Assembly (NCBI RefSeq): GCF_003945345.1
Contig: NZ_AP019308.1
Coordinates: 1,860,001 to 1,924,000, forward strand
Length of the DNA: 64,000 nucleotides
Direction: 5' to 3'
DNA from: Paenibacillus baekrokdamisoli
GTDB taxonomy: Bacteria; Bacillota; Bacilli; Paenibacillales; Paenibacillaceae
The notes under the pieces were generated by a model. It had not been told where the DNA came from. It was given only the letters and a program-made list of their open reading frames with translations, and did no database searches. Both the position numbers and the translations under genes were made by a program. This document shows positions 44,912 to 53,051 of this stretch, one piece after another (within the stretch, counting starts at the first letter, position 1; every line of letters starts with the position of its first letter).

Positions 44912-45352
44912 ATGTCTAAAAACTATCAAGCCCTTGTTGGCGATCAAATTTATTTCGGTGGTGCAGCCGATGTGCCAGACATGATATCGGAAGCAAAATG
45001 TGAGGTTATCGTTGATTTACGCGAGGAAGCTTCCGAGAGCGTTGAATTGGATAACCAGATAACGAGAATCCAAGTTCCCATCGGCGATAATTCCGAAACG
45101 CCGCAAGCTGAATTATTCCAGCAAGCGATTAAGCATATCACTCATGCTTATAAAAGCGGTAAAAAGGTTGGTTTCCATTGTGGTGGAGGTAAAGGAAGAA
45201 CAGGTGCCGTTGCAATTGGGACTTTAATTGAGCTGGGGTTAGCTCAGTCGATTGAAGAAGCAGAACTGATGGCCAAGAGTATCCGTCCGATCATTAGTAT
45301 ACGAGAGCCTCAACGAGAGGCTTTGGAGAAATTGTATGCAAAGGAATCATAA
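44912..45352 (+). CDS. Tyrosine/dual-specificity phosphatase-like protein of the ars operon
   Basis: A 146-residue protein with the CX5R phosphatase loop HCGGGKGRTG (Cys90, Arg96) and an upstream general-acid region around VPIGDN. Its fold is that of a dual-specificity phosphatase. It is the last gene before a terminator and on the same strand as arsRBC, with AAAGGAG upstream, so it is probably expressed on arsenic exposure. Whether it acts on a protein, a small phosphate ester or arsenate is unknown. Confidence 0.85.
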   Translation: MSKNYQALVGDQIYFGGAADVPDMISEAKCEVIVDLREEASESVELDNQITRIQVPIGDNSETPQAELFQQAIKHITHAYKSGKKVGFHCGGGKGRTGAVAIGTLIELGLAQSIEEAELMAKSIRPIISIREPQREALEKLYAKES

Positions 45353-45400
45353 TTGTAAAAATTCTCTATAGTTTTATACGCTAGGGAATTCAGCTTGTCG

Positions 45401-45431
45401 AGAAAGCCTATGTTTTTAGGGCTTTCTTTTT
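45401..45431 (+). terminator. Rho-independent terminator of the ars operon
   Basis: AGAAAGCC (45401-45408) pairs with GGCTTTCT (45420-45427), followed by TTTTT. Confidence 0.85.
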
Positions 45432-45485
45432 TCATGCCAAGTTTGGAATATCGCTCTACCCCCTCGTACTAAGGTGCATGGCTTT

Positions 45486-46133
45486 TTATCGCAATGTAAA
45501 GTATTTCTTTAATTCATCAAAACTAATCTTATTGACGACTTTATATCCTCTTCCTACTCCGTTTGGTTTAATGATGACAACCCCCATATAAGGAATTTCA
45601 CCCAGCACTTTATTAGGCGAAAAAGTGTGACCAATTATGATTTTGTTAGTGCCCTGATGAATTGGCTTTTCGAATAATTCATTTAGTTTCTCAATGATGA
45701 CATCTTCTTCCTGTTTCATGATCTTAGCACTACGCAGATATTCAATGTTAGAAAGAAATGGTACGACCTCTACATTTTGTTTACCAAATGCGATTTCAGC
45801 CGTTTCTCGAGTACGACAATATGGACTTACTAAAATAGGGAAATTCGTTGGAATCCTATGCTGACTAAAAAATTGTCCGATCCATCGTGCTTGCTCTTTA
45901 CCGGTAAACGTCAAGTCTTTTTGAGTCTTACAATCATTAAATTCCACATGAGGCTGATCTTGACCTATAGTTTCACCATGCCTAAAATATAGTAGATATC
46001 CACCCTTCTGTAACTCCTGTATTAACGAAGATCTGTATGTATCCGCCTTTTCTGTTGCTTCTATTTTGTTTAAGTTAAACGTTGTTAGAACGAAAATGCT
46101 GATCATAAAAGCATAGAAAGCCTTTTTCATCAT
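45486..46133 (-). CDS. Secreted histidine phosphatase family protein
   Basis: A 215-residue phosphoglycerate-mutase-like phosphatase with an N-terminal signal peptide or anchor (residues about 4-20). The catalytic motif YFRHGET carries the phosphohistidine, and the second catalytic His is in IIIGHTFSPN; SPYCRTRETAE supplies a phosphate-binding Arg. Two ATGs stand side by side; the second (46130) is better spaced from AAGG. Substrate unknown. It is a single gene, convergent with the ars operon. Confidence 0.88.
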   Translation of the reverse strand: MMKKAFYAFMISIFVLTTFNLNKIEATEKADTYRSSLIQELQKGGYLLYFRHGETIGQDQPHVEFNDCKTQKDLTFTGKEQARWIGQFFSQHRIPTNFPILVSPYCRTRETAEIAFGKQNVEVVPFLSNIEYLRSAKIMKQEEDVIIEKLNELFEKPIHQGTNKIIIGHTFSPNKVLGEIPYMGVVIIKPNGVGRGYKVVNKISFDELKKYFTLR

Positions 46134-46294
46134 GGACCTTGCCCACTTCCTTTTCTGAGAATTTCACCTTGCTTATTTTTCCTGTTTATTAGTTTTTTAT
46201 TCAGATACTCAATTTCACCTGAACGGAATGAAAATCAGGCCAGAGGATAAACTACATCATAACTTTGAAAATGAATTTTGTGGTGACTACAAAT

Positions 46295-46999
46295 ATGAAT
46301 CGAAAGATACCTCACCTTCCTCTTGGAGCCCTTGTAATTGCTTTGCTTATTTTGAACATGACTGGAGTAATCGATTACCAAACTGCTTATGCCGATCCAT
46401 CGCTGCCGATTGTAGCTGACCAAGGACTTTTTTCTATCGAAGTTTATCCTCAACAGCATCGACTAATAGTGCGGGTACAGGGGCAGAAAATGAAGACTTA
46501 TACCGTCGCAGTTGGTAATCCGTCCACCCCTACCCCCGTTGGAGAATACAAAGTCGTATACAAGGGGAAAAATTGGGGCCCCTCCTTTGGTCCACGATGG
46601 CTAGGATTAAACGTTCCTTGGGGAACTTACGGCATTCACGGCACGAACAAGCCCTATTCTATCGGGCAGCATCAGAGTCATGGTTGTATCCGTATGCACA
46701 ACAACGATGTCATTGAGTTATTCGAAATGATTCCGCTTGGAACAAAAGTAACGATTTATGGGCATGTATTGGGGGATCAATATCAAGATCCGAGGGATTT
46801 GGCAGAAGGAAACGTCGGAGGTGACGTACAATTAATTCAGTCCCGTTTGAAGAGCGCTGGATACTTCAAAGGAATATCTAACGGCAAATTTCGCTCGGAT
46901 ACAACAGAGGCCGTAAAACAATTTCAGCGTGACCATCATTTGGTGCAGAATGGTGTCGTCTCGATTAAGGTGTATGAGGAGTTAGGATTGATGGAGTGA
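46295..46999 (+). CDS. L,D-transpeptidase with C-terminal peptidoglycan-binding domain
   Basis: A 234-residue cell-wall enzyme. A signal peptide or anchor is at residues about 7-33, a YkuD catalytic domain spans about 45-160 with the active-site motif HQSHGCIRMHNND, and a peptidoglycan-binding domain 1 ends the protein (VQLIQSRLKSAGYFKG, AVKQFQRDHHLV). It would make 3-3 cross-links or attach proteins to peptidoglycan. I prefer the ATG at 46295, 8 bases after GGTGA; a TTG at 46265 gives ten more residues but has no good ribosome site. Confidence 0.87.
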   Translation: MNRKIPHLPLGALVIALLILNMTGVIDYQTAYADPSLPIVADQGLFSIEVYPQQHRLIVRVQGQKMKTYTVAVGNPSTPTPVGEYKVVYKGKNWGPSFGPRWLGLNVPWGTYGIHGTNKPYSIGQHQSHGCIRMHNNDVIELFEMIPLGTKVTIYGHVLGDQYQDPRDLAEGNVGGDVQLIQSRLKSAGYFKGISNGKFRSDTTEAVKQFQRDHHLVQNGVVSIKVYEELGLME

Positions 47000-47040
47000 A
47001 GGATAGGCGATATGCAATCCTCTCTGACCATAGCTTTCAG

Positions 47041-47143
47041 TATATGTTCTTGTTACTGACTTTTGACAAGAACATATATCATTAAAATGAAAAAAGCCGC
47101 AGATATGCGGCTTCATAAGCGTATATGTTCTTGTCACCCGACA
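47041..47143. repeat. Structured three-part repeat, copy B
   Basis: A perfect 13-base inverted repeat TATATGTTCTTGT (47041-47053) with ACAAGAACATATA (47066-47078), then a stem AAGCCGC/GCGGCTT (47094-47113) and a third box GTATATGTTCTTGTCACCCGACA in two parts at 47121-47143. The order and parts match copy A at 40647-40752. On the minus strand the middle stem is followed by six T and can end transcription. Confidence 0.6.
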
Positions 47144-47460
47144 TCTCTTCATTAATTATACCAAACAATACTCTCCGCATCCCCGTATCCATAATAAGAA
47201 AACCGCGCATAGCGCGTATTAACGGATTATTTAGTGTATTTTGTAAATTAAACTCATCTATATTTCTTTTAGCTCCCTACGACGAATAAACCACCTCAGA
47301 GTTGAGGTGGTTTATTTGAACAATCAACAATTAGATATAGATTGAAACCCATTACTAATTGGGCAATCTTTTTCTTAACAATATTGCTCCACAATCCTCT
47401 TGTTAGAGGATCTCTGGTAGAGACAGATCTGCATTAGCTATGAATATGCGGTCATTTTCC
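47144..47460. other. Intergenic region without recognised gene
   Basis: About 320 bases with no supported ORF. It holds a short palindromic CGCGCATAGCGCG stretch near 47206 and a bidirectional terminator at 47285-47316. Confidence 0.4.
47285..47316. terminator. Bidirectional hairpin terminator
   Basis: A perfect 14-base stem: AATAAACCACCTCA (47285-47298) with TGAGGTGGTTTATT (47303-47316), loop of four bases. Confidence 0.65.
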
Positions 47461-47775
47461 TTAATGCTCCATACATGCGTTTATAATTTTCCTGTGAAAT
47501 CCTTTTTTAGATTGACTTGTTCTGATGGGATTCCGATGGTTTCTGCCCTGCTTAACTAAAACTCTATTCTTTAAAATTGTGCCGTCATCTTTAACATGAA
47601 CATCATGCCAGCCTTTGCCGTCAGCATCTAGATATACGAGAATAACCGTCATTGAATCTGTCATCTGTATTATATGCTGTAATTGGCTTGTATTCTTTGC
47701 AGAAACCGCATTGCTTCCAACTACCCACTCCAAATTGGGCGTTGGATTTGAACTGATAATACTCTTCAAATGCAT
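47461..47775 (-). CDS. Hypothetical protein, 104 residues
   Basis: I do not recognise this protein. The ATG at 47775 has GGGGG 5 bases upstream, which supports it as a real gene. The middle part (IQMTDSMTVILVYLDADGKGWHDVHV) looks like a small beta-rich fold; the end is strongly basic (QGRNHRNPIRTSQSKKGFHRK). No signal peptide or membrane segment. A perfect 15-base inverted repeat lies 26-62 bases upstream in its leader. Confidence 0.5.
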   Translation of the reverse strand: MHLKSIISSNPTPNLEWVVGSNAVSAKNTSQLQHIIQMTDSMTVILVYLDADGKGWHDVHVKDDGTILKNRVLVKQGRNHRNPIRTSQSKKGFHRKIINACMEH

Positions 47776-47800
47776 AATATCCCCCGTTATCTTATACCAC

Positions 47801-47837
47801 GGGTACCGCCAACAAAATAATGTTGTTGGCGGTACCC
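47801..47837. repeat. Perfect inverted repeat upstream of the 104-residue gene
   Basis: GGGTACCGCCAACAA (47801-47815) and its exact complement (47823-47837), loop of seven bases. There is no T-run on either side, so it is not a simple terminator. It could be an operator or an mRNA stem in the leader. Confidence 0.55.
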
Positions 47838-47943
47838 CTTATACAGGTAAGCTTTCGCTGCTCCGACACCGTGTGGCAGGAAAACAACCAGAGGTTACTG
47901 TCTCTCGTTACGATACGCTGTACAAGACAATTGTGACCGTCTG

Positions 47944-47969
47944 AAAAAAAGCCGCTCGACGCAGCTTAG
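47944..47969 (-). terminator. Rho-independent terminator of the 167-residue gene
   Basis: Minus strand: AAGCTGC, loop GTCGA, GCGGCTT and seven T. The stem begins at the stop codon of the gene at 47966. Confidence 0.75.
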
Positions 47970-48469
47970 GTGTTATTTTCATCAAGAACTGTACCTTCTA
48001 AAGAAAAATTTCTAATAAGAATGTTAGCTGCGGAATTAGTAGGATCTACAGGAGTAAGCAAAATGGCTTGCAGATGATACTCATGTTTCCCGTGGGGAAC
48101 ATTCGTCTCTGCAGCTGTAAAAGAAGTTGTATAAAACGCACCACCGTCATCATCAGTATCTATCACACTCATAACGACGAATACATTATCCCGTACAATT
48201 TGGTACTGTATTTGGGGCTCTCTCTCCGCTCTGCTATTATTAAAAGATACAACTGTTGCTGTAAGATAGATTCGGTCATCCCTATGAATGTGTTTCATAG
48301 TAATGGTTCCTAGAGTAACAACTTGATTAATAATTGTTAATGCTGTAGTACCGGATGGTATAGGAATTGGTAGTTGGTTTGAAAATGATCCTGTGATTGG
48401 GATCGGTGCAGGTGTCTGTGTTGTCGGCGTAAAATCAAACCATTTGGTTAGCCTCTCACAATCGCTCAT
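47966..48469 (-). CDS. Hypothetical protein, 167 residues, possibly spore-surface
   Basis: I do not recognise a family. The ATG has GAGGATG 7 bases upstream and the gene ends in a good terminator, so it is probably real. There is no signal peptide. A Pro/Thr-rich head (FTPTTQTPAPIPITGSF, PIPIPSGTTAL) precedes a beta-rich domain with IYLTATVVSFNN and HEYHLQAILLTPVD. The plan resembles head domains of spore-coat or exosporium proteins, and a collagen-like spore protein is 6 kb away; that link is inference. Confidence 0.65.
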   Translation of the reverse strand: MSDCERLTKWFDFTPTTQTPAPIPITGSFSNQLPIPIPSGTTALTIINQVVTLGTITMKHIHRDDRIYLTATVVSFNNSRAEREPQIQYQIVRDNVFVVMSVIDTDDDGGAFYTTSFTAAETNVPHGKHEYHLQAILLTPVDPTNSAANILIRNFSLEGTVLDENNT

Positions 48470-48759
48470 ATATCATCATCCTCTTTCAAAATAGTTTAAT
48501 ATATAAAATTCAGAAAGATACTAAATTGAACTAGATAAAATAATCAACTATTGAAAAACAAACAGAAGTCCAATCTTGACATCAAAGTTTATGCACTAAA
48601 TGGCAGAAGAAACGTTTATTCTACCATTTGTTCTGATGTTGATTAACGTCATTTATAACTATAACTTAATCTGATCATCCCTTTGGCTCAGAATAGTCTT
48701 TTATACAAACAAATGTTTGGTATAATAAAATCAAACAAACATTCGGGGTGTGATGTCAA
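48470..48759. promoter_or_regulatory. Intergenic region with promoter-like and palindromic sequence
   Basis: Upstream of the ORF at 48760 there is TATAAT at about 48720, with ACAAATGTTTG before it and CAAACAAACATTCG after it. The AACA...TGTT half-sites look like a repressor target of TetR or similar type. No regulator gene is adjacent, so this is only a hint. Confidence 0.35.
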
Positions 48760-49104
48760 ATGGCAAAGCCCCTTTTTTTAATCGACCGTAGGTCTGGTTA
48801 CTTGGTTTTAGACGCCGTATTGATCAAATCTCCGGAAAAGAACGGAAGCAATAGCGACAACACTGGCAGTCGTGGAAACGCGATTTATTACGTCAACTTT
48901 ACCGCAGTCAAAATTCTGGTGCGGCGCCTCTCTTCACCAACCCGGGATATCGTGCTGGTCTTGATCTCGACTACGACGTTGTTGCGTGTGAATAACAAAA
49001 TGAACATAACGGATACCTGTTATGTTCATTTTGTTATTCAGCTAAGTTTAAAATTAATGTTGATTTTCAAAAGACAACCACCCACTAAAAAGGCGGTTAA
49101 TTGA
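48760..49104 (+). CDS. Hypothetical ORF, 114 residues, doubtful
   Basis: GGGGTG lies 9 bases before the ATG and a TATAAT box lies further upstream, but the product matches no family I know, and a perfect 22-base palindrome (48989-49040), which should end or block a message, is inside the frame. A run of seven T close to the start could mark a frameshift in a once longer gene. It may be a real short gene ending at the hairpin, or a remnant. Confidence 0.3.
   Translation: MAKPLFLIDRRSGYLVLDAVLIKSPEKNGSNSDNTGSRGNAIYYVNFTAVKILVRRLSSPTRDIVLVLISTTTLLRVNNKMNITDTCYVHFVIQLSLKLMLIFKRQPPTKKAVN
48989..49040. repeat. Perfect 22-base inverted repeat
   Basis: TGAATAACAAAATGAACATAAC (in two arms at 48989-49010 and 49019-49040) pairs without mismatch around an 8-base loop. 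It is A+T-rich and has no T-run after it. It could be a terminator for both directions, a mobile-element end or an RNA stem. Confidence 0.7.
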
Positions 49105-49135
49105 ACTCTTGTTACCCGTTAGCGGAACGATGTCT

Positions 49136-49426
49136 TCATCTTGAATGCTTATTATTTCCGATTAATTTATCAATTGCTAAACCGACTAAATACCAAAAGC
49201 CAATAGCCAATAAAGCTGTTACCAACCTGAAATTGTAATTTACGATATCATCATAACCAAGAAAGGATTTAATGAAAAACTCAATATTACTTAAAAGATT
49301 GGCTCTTACTTGATTCGTTCCTTCACCAAATCCACGATTGAAACTCTGGTCTATTATTACAGCAGTAATAGTTAAAATGATTTGGATACTTGGCAAAATA
49401 AATTTTAATTTCAAAACTTTACGCAT
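49136..49426 (-). CDS. Small membrane protein, 96 residues
   Basis: Not recognised. Two hydrophobic stretches (LPSIQIILTITAVII near the start and LVTALLAIGFWYLVGLAI near the end) flank a polar outer loop with FNRGFGEGTNQ. The ATG at 49424-49426 follows GGTGG by 6 bases; a GTG at 49480 would add 18 residues. Ends in the basic KLIGNNKHSR. Single gene, no functional clue from neighbours. Confidence 0.55.
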   Translation of the reverse strand: MRKVLKLKFILPSIQIILTITAVIIDQSFNRGFGEGTNQVRANLLSNIEFFIKSFLGYDDIVNYNFRLVTALLAIGFWYLVGLAIDKLIGNNKHSR

Positions 49427-49968
49427 ATCTCTCCACCAATCCGCTTTAATTATTCCTTTATTAGACATTAAAACAATCACTAAAGTTGCATTATCCTGCC
49501 CTTTCGTATTATAAGGTCACCAGATCTTTCTGGTCGACCTCATTTTGTGTGGTCGTAAAATAACGGTAGCCGGGGATCGAACGTTTCTGCCCGTGGGAGT
49601 CGGATCCCGAGAGCTATTCCGTTCATCCCCCTAACGGTTCGGATACAGCAGCTTGTGGGACATGTCAACTCTAACCGGTGGTCACTGGAACGGGAATATA
49701 GCTGTCCTTTTGCCATTGTTGGCGACAGGACAGCTTTTATTTTTTGTGCTTCTCGCTCATGGTCAGCTAGCCTTCCTAGCGGTCGGCCTCCTTCGTCATC
49801 CATACAAAAAAGAGACAGGCCAGCAATATGCCAACTGTCTCATCGACTACAAATTGAACAAGTCCCCGAACCCGCCCTCACCTAACCCATACATCAGCAC
49901 GTGGTAGTTACATTAAACAACATACAGCCTAGTTACATGCTATCGCGCACTCTTGTTACATTATTGGG
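49427..49968. other. Intergenic region, possibly decayed
   Basis: About 540 bases. It holds an imperfect hairpin (AGGTCACCAG...CTGGTCGACCT, 49514-49541) and a terminator at 49700-49746. Frames on both strands are open for 80-90 codons but cross the terminator, lack ribosome sites and match nothing I know, so I call no gene here. Confidence 0.4.
49700..49746 (+). terminator. Rho-independent terminator
   Basis: AGCTGTCC (49700-49707) pairs with GGACAGCT (49728-49735), followed by TTTATTTTTT. No intact plus-strand gene stands before it, which suggests a gene has been lost here. Confidence 0.65.
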
Positions 49969-50823
49969 CTAATTAAGGGAACGCCTTAATTTACGATGTC
50001 CCCTTACTTTGTTTTCGTAAATCTCAATTAAGTAAGCATCGTCTATGCAAACAATATGAGTTAGACGCTGTTCTTTATAATCCATCCATTCTGATTGGAA
50101 CAATTCTTTAACAGTCGAAAAGAAAAACACGGAAATTTCTAATTTTTCTTCCTTTGTAAAGACACTTAATTTGCGTTCCTTAAATAATAAGTTTAAGGAA
50201 CGGTATAAATTTTGAAGTGTAATATGTCTACCTTTGTTACGTTTGCCAATAATGCTTCCATTATTATGAAAGGGACTATCATTCCGAACTAATAATTGTG
50301 TCGCTACCCAGCTTAATTCATCTGAGCCTCTGCGCAGATACTTACTCAACGAAGGGCCAATCCCTCTAGCCTTCGTGTTTATTGTGTCAAAAAGCTTTAT
50401 TTCTTCGTCTTCATCCAAACAATGAAAGGAAAGAAAAGGGATACTCAGATCCGAGTTAGTTTCCTGAATAGTTTCCTGAATGTAACGTTGTATGCCACCT
50501 AATCGATGCTGCCCATCCATCAAAGAGGCTTTGCCCTTGCATATCAAACGCCCATAAGATGGTCGCTCTTTGTTATAACAGGCAAACTCCCAGTTTGAAG
50601 CCGCATTGAGCAAGATCGGTGTAAAAAGTGCATCTTCACCTTTTGATAAATAGATAGCGAAATCCTGGCTTCTCTTTTGATCCACCGGTCTCTGATAGCC
50701 TTTTCCTGATGGGTGATCGTATGGCTTTACATAAAATAAGTTCATCATAGTTGTAGCAGATATATTTCCCTGGTAAGCAATCTTGCCTCTTATTTTGCTT
50801 AACAAAACATTTTCGATAACCAC
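49969..50823 (-). CDS. DGQHR-domain protein, DndB-like
   Basis: A 284-residue protein with the signature SLMDGQHRLGG (Asp103 to Arg107) of the DGQHR superfamily, whose known members include DndB, the regulator of DNA phosphorothioate modification. Other family-like features are the ParB-like QRPVDQKRSQDFAIYL near residue 45 and LFDTINTKARGIGPSLSKYL near residue 145. No dndACDE genes are in the window, so a role in phosphorothioation cannot be assumed. The start is GTG with a weak ribosome site. It is divergent from an XRE regulator, 84 bases from that gene's start. Confidence 0.82.
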   Translation of the reverse strand: MVIENVLLSKIRGKIAYQGNISATTMMNLFYVKPYDHPSGKGYQRPVDQKRSQDFAIYLSKGEDALFTPILLNAASNWEFACYNKERPSYGRLICKGKASLMDGQHRLGGIQRYIQETIQETNSDLSIPFLSFHCLDEDEEIKLFDTINTKARGIGPSLSKYLRRGSDELSWVATQLLVRNDSPFHNNGSIIGKRNKGRHITLQNLYRSLNLLFKERKLSVFTKEEKLEISVFFFSTVKELFQSEWMDYKEQRLTHIVCIDDAYLIEIYENKVRGHRKLRRSLN

Positions 50824-50907
50824 TTGGTTGGTTAGAATGGTTTTATATGTTATGAGTATATTTAATTGCTCTTAAGACTGGCCTACTCTTTAGAAGAGGT
50901 GGTCTTT

Positions 50908-51270
50908 TTGGCAGAGTTAATGAGACAAATTGGAAAACAAATTCGCATTCTACGGAAAAATCGCGGACTTACCCAAGAACAACTAGGTGAAGGAGTACAG
51001 CTTCCGCAGTCATATATTGGTGGTATTGAACGTGGAGAAAAGAATATTTCGATTGAGACATTAGAGAGGATTATTCATGCACTAAAGATTAACCCTGGTG
51101 AGGTGCTTGGATCCATACAATCGGCTCAATCAGAGAAAGAAAAGTCATTAGATTCCTTAAAAGTATTACTCCTCAATCGTAGCTTGAATGAAATAGAAAT
51201 CATAATTAGATTATCGAAGGATGTTTTGGTTGCTTTCGATGCAAAAAAAATTGAGAAAACAAGCTGTTAA
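50908..51270 (+). CDS. XRE-family helix-turn-helix regulator
   Basis: A 120-residue repressor-like protein. The helix-turn-helix is at residues about 8-62 (IRILRKNRGLTQEQLGEGVQL, SYIGGIERGEKNISIETLERI), followed by a helical tail that may form dimers. I use the TTG at 50908, 5 bases after AGGTGG; a frame upstream to 50866 lacks a ribosome site. The divergent DGQHR gene shares its promoter region and is the likely target. Confidence 0.85.
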   Translation: MAELMRQIGKQIRILRKNRGLTQEQLGEGVQLPQSYIGGIERGEKNISIETLERIIHALKINPGEVLGSIQSAQSEKEKSLDSLKVLLLNRSLNEIEIIIRLSKDVLVAFDAKKIEKTSC

Positions 51271-51318
51271 AAGTGGTCTGTAGTGGACCACTTTCTAAAA
51301 TAACATCCCATTGTCCCT

Positions 51319-51801
51319 TTATTTCGTTTCTTTGGGGTATTCTTTTAGCAGCGTTGCCAACCCCGACGAATACTTTGTCAGTTGCACGCTTATCTCTGAT
51401 CGCATAACATCACGGGTCATGCCAAAACGTTCCTCATATCCCCTGCAATAATAACGATGATAGACAATCAAATCCGATTGCTCCTCGGTTAAGATTTTGA
51501 TATTCCGTTTCTTAAGTTCGCGCCGCAGTCTGTACAAGTCCTTCACGATCTGATCCAGAATCTTCTGACCAGCCAGGAAATACAGGCGCTTTAGGATATT
51601 GGTTGAGTACTCCACGTCCGTGATACTCTTTTGTACCATCTTTTCCATATGTGGCAGCAAAATATAGTCACGAATCATCGTGCGTTCTTCGGTAGTGATT
51701 ATCTTGCTTTCCTTGGAAGCATGCTGCTGCTCATACTGCTCTACATGCTCCGTCAGTAGCATTTTGGATTTCCACCGTTCGTTTCCATCAAGCTTGCTCA
51801 T
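51319..51801 (-). CDS. Uncharacterised partner of the Y-family polymerase (YolD-like N-terminus)
   Basis: A 160-residue, highly charged helical protein. Its opening KLDGNERWKSKMLLTEHVEQY resembles the first ~25 residues of YolD proteins, which accompany UvrX-type polymerases, but the rest (coiled-coil-like, with LYRLRRELKKRNIK and a Tyr-rich HRYYCRGYEERFGM) is different and the protein is longer. Its ATG overlaps the polymerase stop by 4 bases, so the two are made together, probably in the SOS response. It could be an accessory factor for translesion synthesis. Confidence 0.75.
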   Translation of the reverse strand: MSKLDGNERWKSKMLLTEHVEQYEQQHASKESKIITTEERTMIRDYILLPHMEKMVQKSITDVEYSTNILKRLYFLAGQKILDQIVKDLYRLRRELKKRNIKILTEEQSDLIVYHRYYCRGYEERFGMTRDVMRSEISVQLTKYSSGLATLLKEYPKETK

Positions 51802-53051
51802 CTGTAGTGCCCTCCAATTTGTTCGGCTCTTTCCCTCGCTACGCCGGCTTCCAGCAGAGAGGAGGCGCGCATAATGGCGTCGCTCCCGTACCGATTTTTG
51901 ATTCCGTCAATTACTTGCTCTTTACGATAAGCCAGGGATCGATCTTCAAAAAGGGTGAGTTGAATAACGCTATCGTCCGTCAGTTGAGATAAGCTGATAC
52001 TTAGGTTACTAAGAGGCAATCCACTCCAATGCTCCTTAAATAGCTTATGAGCAGCAGTAGCCACTTCATGGGTCAGGGAAGTCGGCTGAGGCAGCGTTGT
52101 CTGCCGGCTAAACCAAGTTGATCGTTCACCATCCGTTTCTGCGGCGGAGACAGACACAACGGAACCCATATAATTATGTCGTCTCGTACGTTGGCATACC
52201 TCAAGCACTAGCTCGAGCAGGACAACTTCAATGTCTTTAAGATGGCGGTAGAGACTCCAGCGGAGCGCCTTGCCATGACTGACTGACTTTAATTGATGTC
52301 GTATTCCTGATACAACAGGGCTTGGATCGATGCCCCGTGCCGTCTGCCAGTAATACCCCGCCTGGATATCGCTTTGCTTCCCCATTTCGCGCCTCATCCG
52401 CCGCTTAAACTCACCGAATTCCATACGTGCTATATCACCGATGCAAGATAGTCCCATTCGAGTGAAATGGCGGGTCATAGCGGATGCAACCATGAACATG
52501 TGATGCACAGGAAGTTTCCACAACGTGGACTCCAACTTTTCAAAGGTGAGTTCAAATACTCCTTCCGGCATCTTTTTTGCATAGTTGTCTGTTGCCATTT
52601 TAGCGAGTATTTTCGTTGGGCCAATGCCGACCCTGGACCAGACGCCTGTGGATAGCAGGACGTGGTTTTGAATCGCCTTGGCCATTTCATAAGGAGATCC
52701 AAAGGCCTTAATTGAACCCGTAACATCTAGAAACTGCTCGTCGATGCTATAGGGCTCCACGAGATCCGTGTATGATTCGAAGATTTTTGTGATTAATAGC
52801 GACACTTGAATATAAGTCTGCATTCTAGGCCGAATGACAATCAGTTCCGGGCATCTGGCAAGTGCCTCTCCGACTCGTGACGCTGTCGTCACGCCGCGAG
52901 ATTTAGCGATAGGACATGCCGCCAGTATAATACCATTCATCCTTGTTGGGTCTCCCACAGCAACCGGGTTATCGCGATACTCCGGATGAGCCGCCTTCTC
53001 CACCGATGCGTAAAAGGACTGTCCGTCGATTAAAAAAATTTGTCTCGACAT
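51798..53051 (-). CDS. Y-family translesion DNA polymerase (UvrX/DinB-like)
   Basis: A 417-residue error-prone polymerase. IFLIDGQSFYASVEKA carries the first metal-binding Asp and the steric-gate region; EPYSIDEQFLD has the catalytic Ser-Ile-Asp-Glu; VGIGPTKILAKMATD follows in the fingers/thumb; the little-finger domain occupies about 235-350. The C-terminal QLTLFED looks like a sliding-clamp-binding motif. I use the ATG at 53051, 7 bases after GGAGGG. Two LexA boxes lie about 300-340 bases upstream around a TATAAT box. Confidence 0.9.
   Translation of the reverse strand: MSRQIFLIDGQSFYASVEKAAHPEYRDNPVAVGDPTRMNGIILAACPIAKSRGVTTASRVGEALARCPELIVIRPRMQTYIQVSLLITKIFESYTDLVEPYSIDEQFLDVTGSIKAFGSPYEMAKAIQNHVLLSTGVWSRVGIGPTKILAKMATDNYAKKMPEGVFELTFEKLESTLWKLPVHHMFMVASAMTRHFTRMGLSCIGDIARMEFGEFKRRMRREMGKQSDIQAGYYWQTARGIDPSPVVSGIRHQLKSVSHGKALRWSLYRHLKDIEVVLLELVLEVCQRTRRHNYMGSVVSVSAAETDGERSTWFSRQTTLPQPTSLTHEVATAAHKLFKEHWSGLPLSNLSISLSQLTDDSVIQLTLFEDRSLAYRKEQVIDGIKNRYGSDAIMRASSLLEAGVARERAEQIGGHYR

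Noticed and set aside
47615-47944. 109-codon plus-strand ORF
   Set aside because: It is antisense to the 104-residue gene in its first half and passes through a perfect palindrome. Its tail (LRHRVAGKQPEVTV) might be a remnant, but no family could be named.
49540-49907. Overlapping ORFs on both strands (84-87 codons)
   Set aside because: They cross a strong terminator, lack start signals and look like chance frames in a decayed region.
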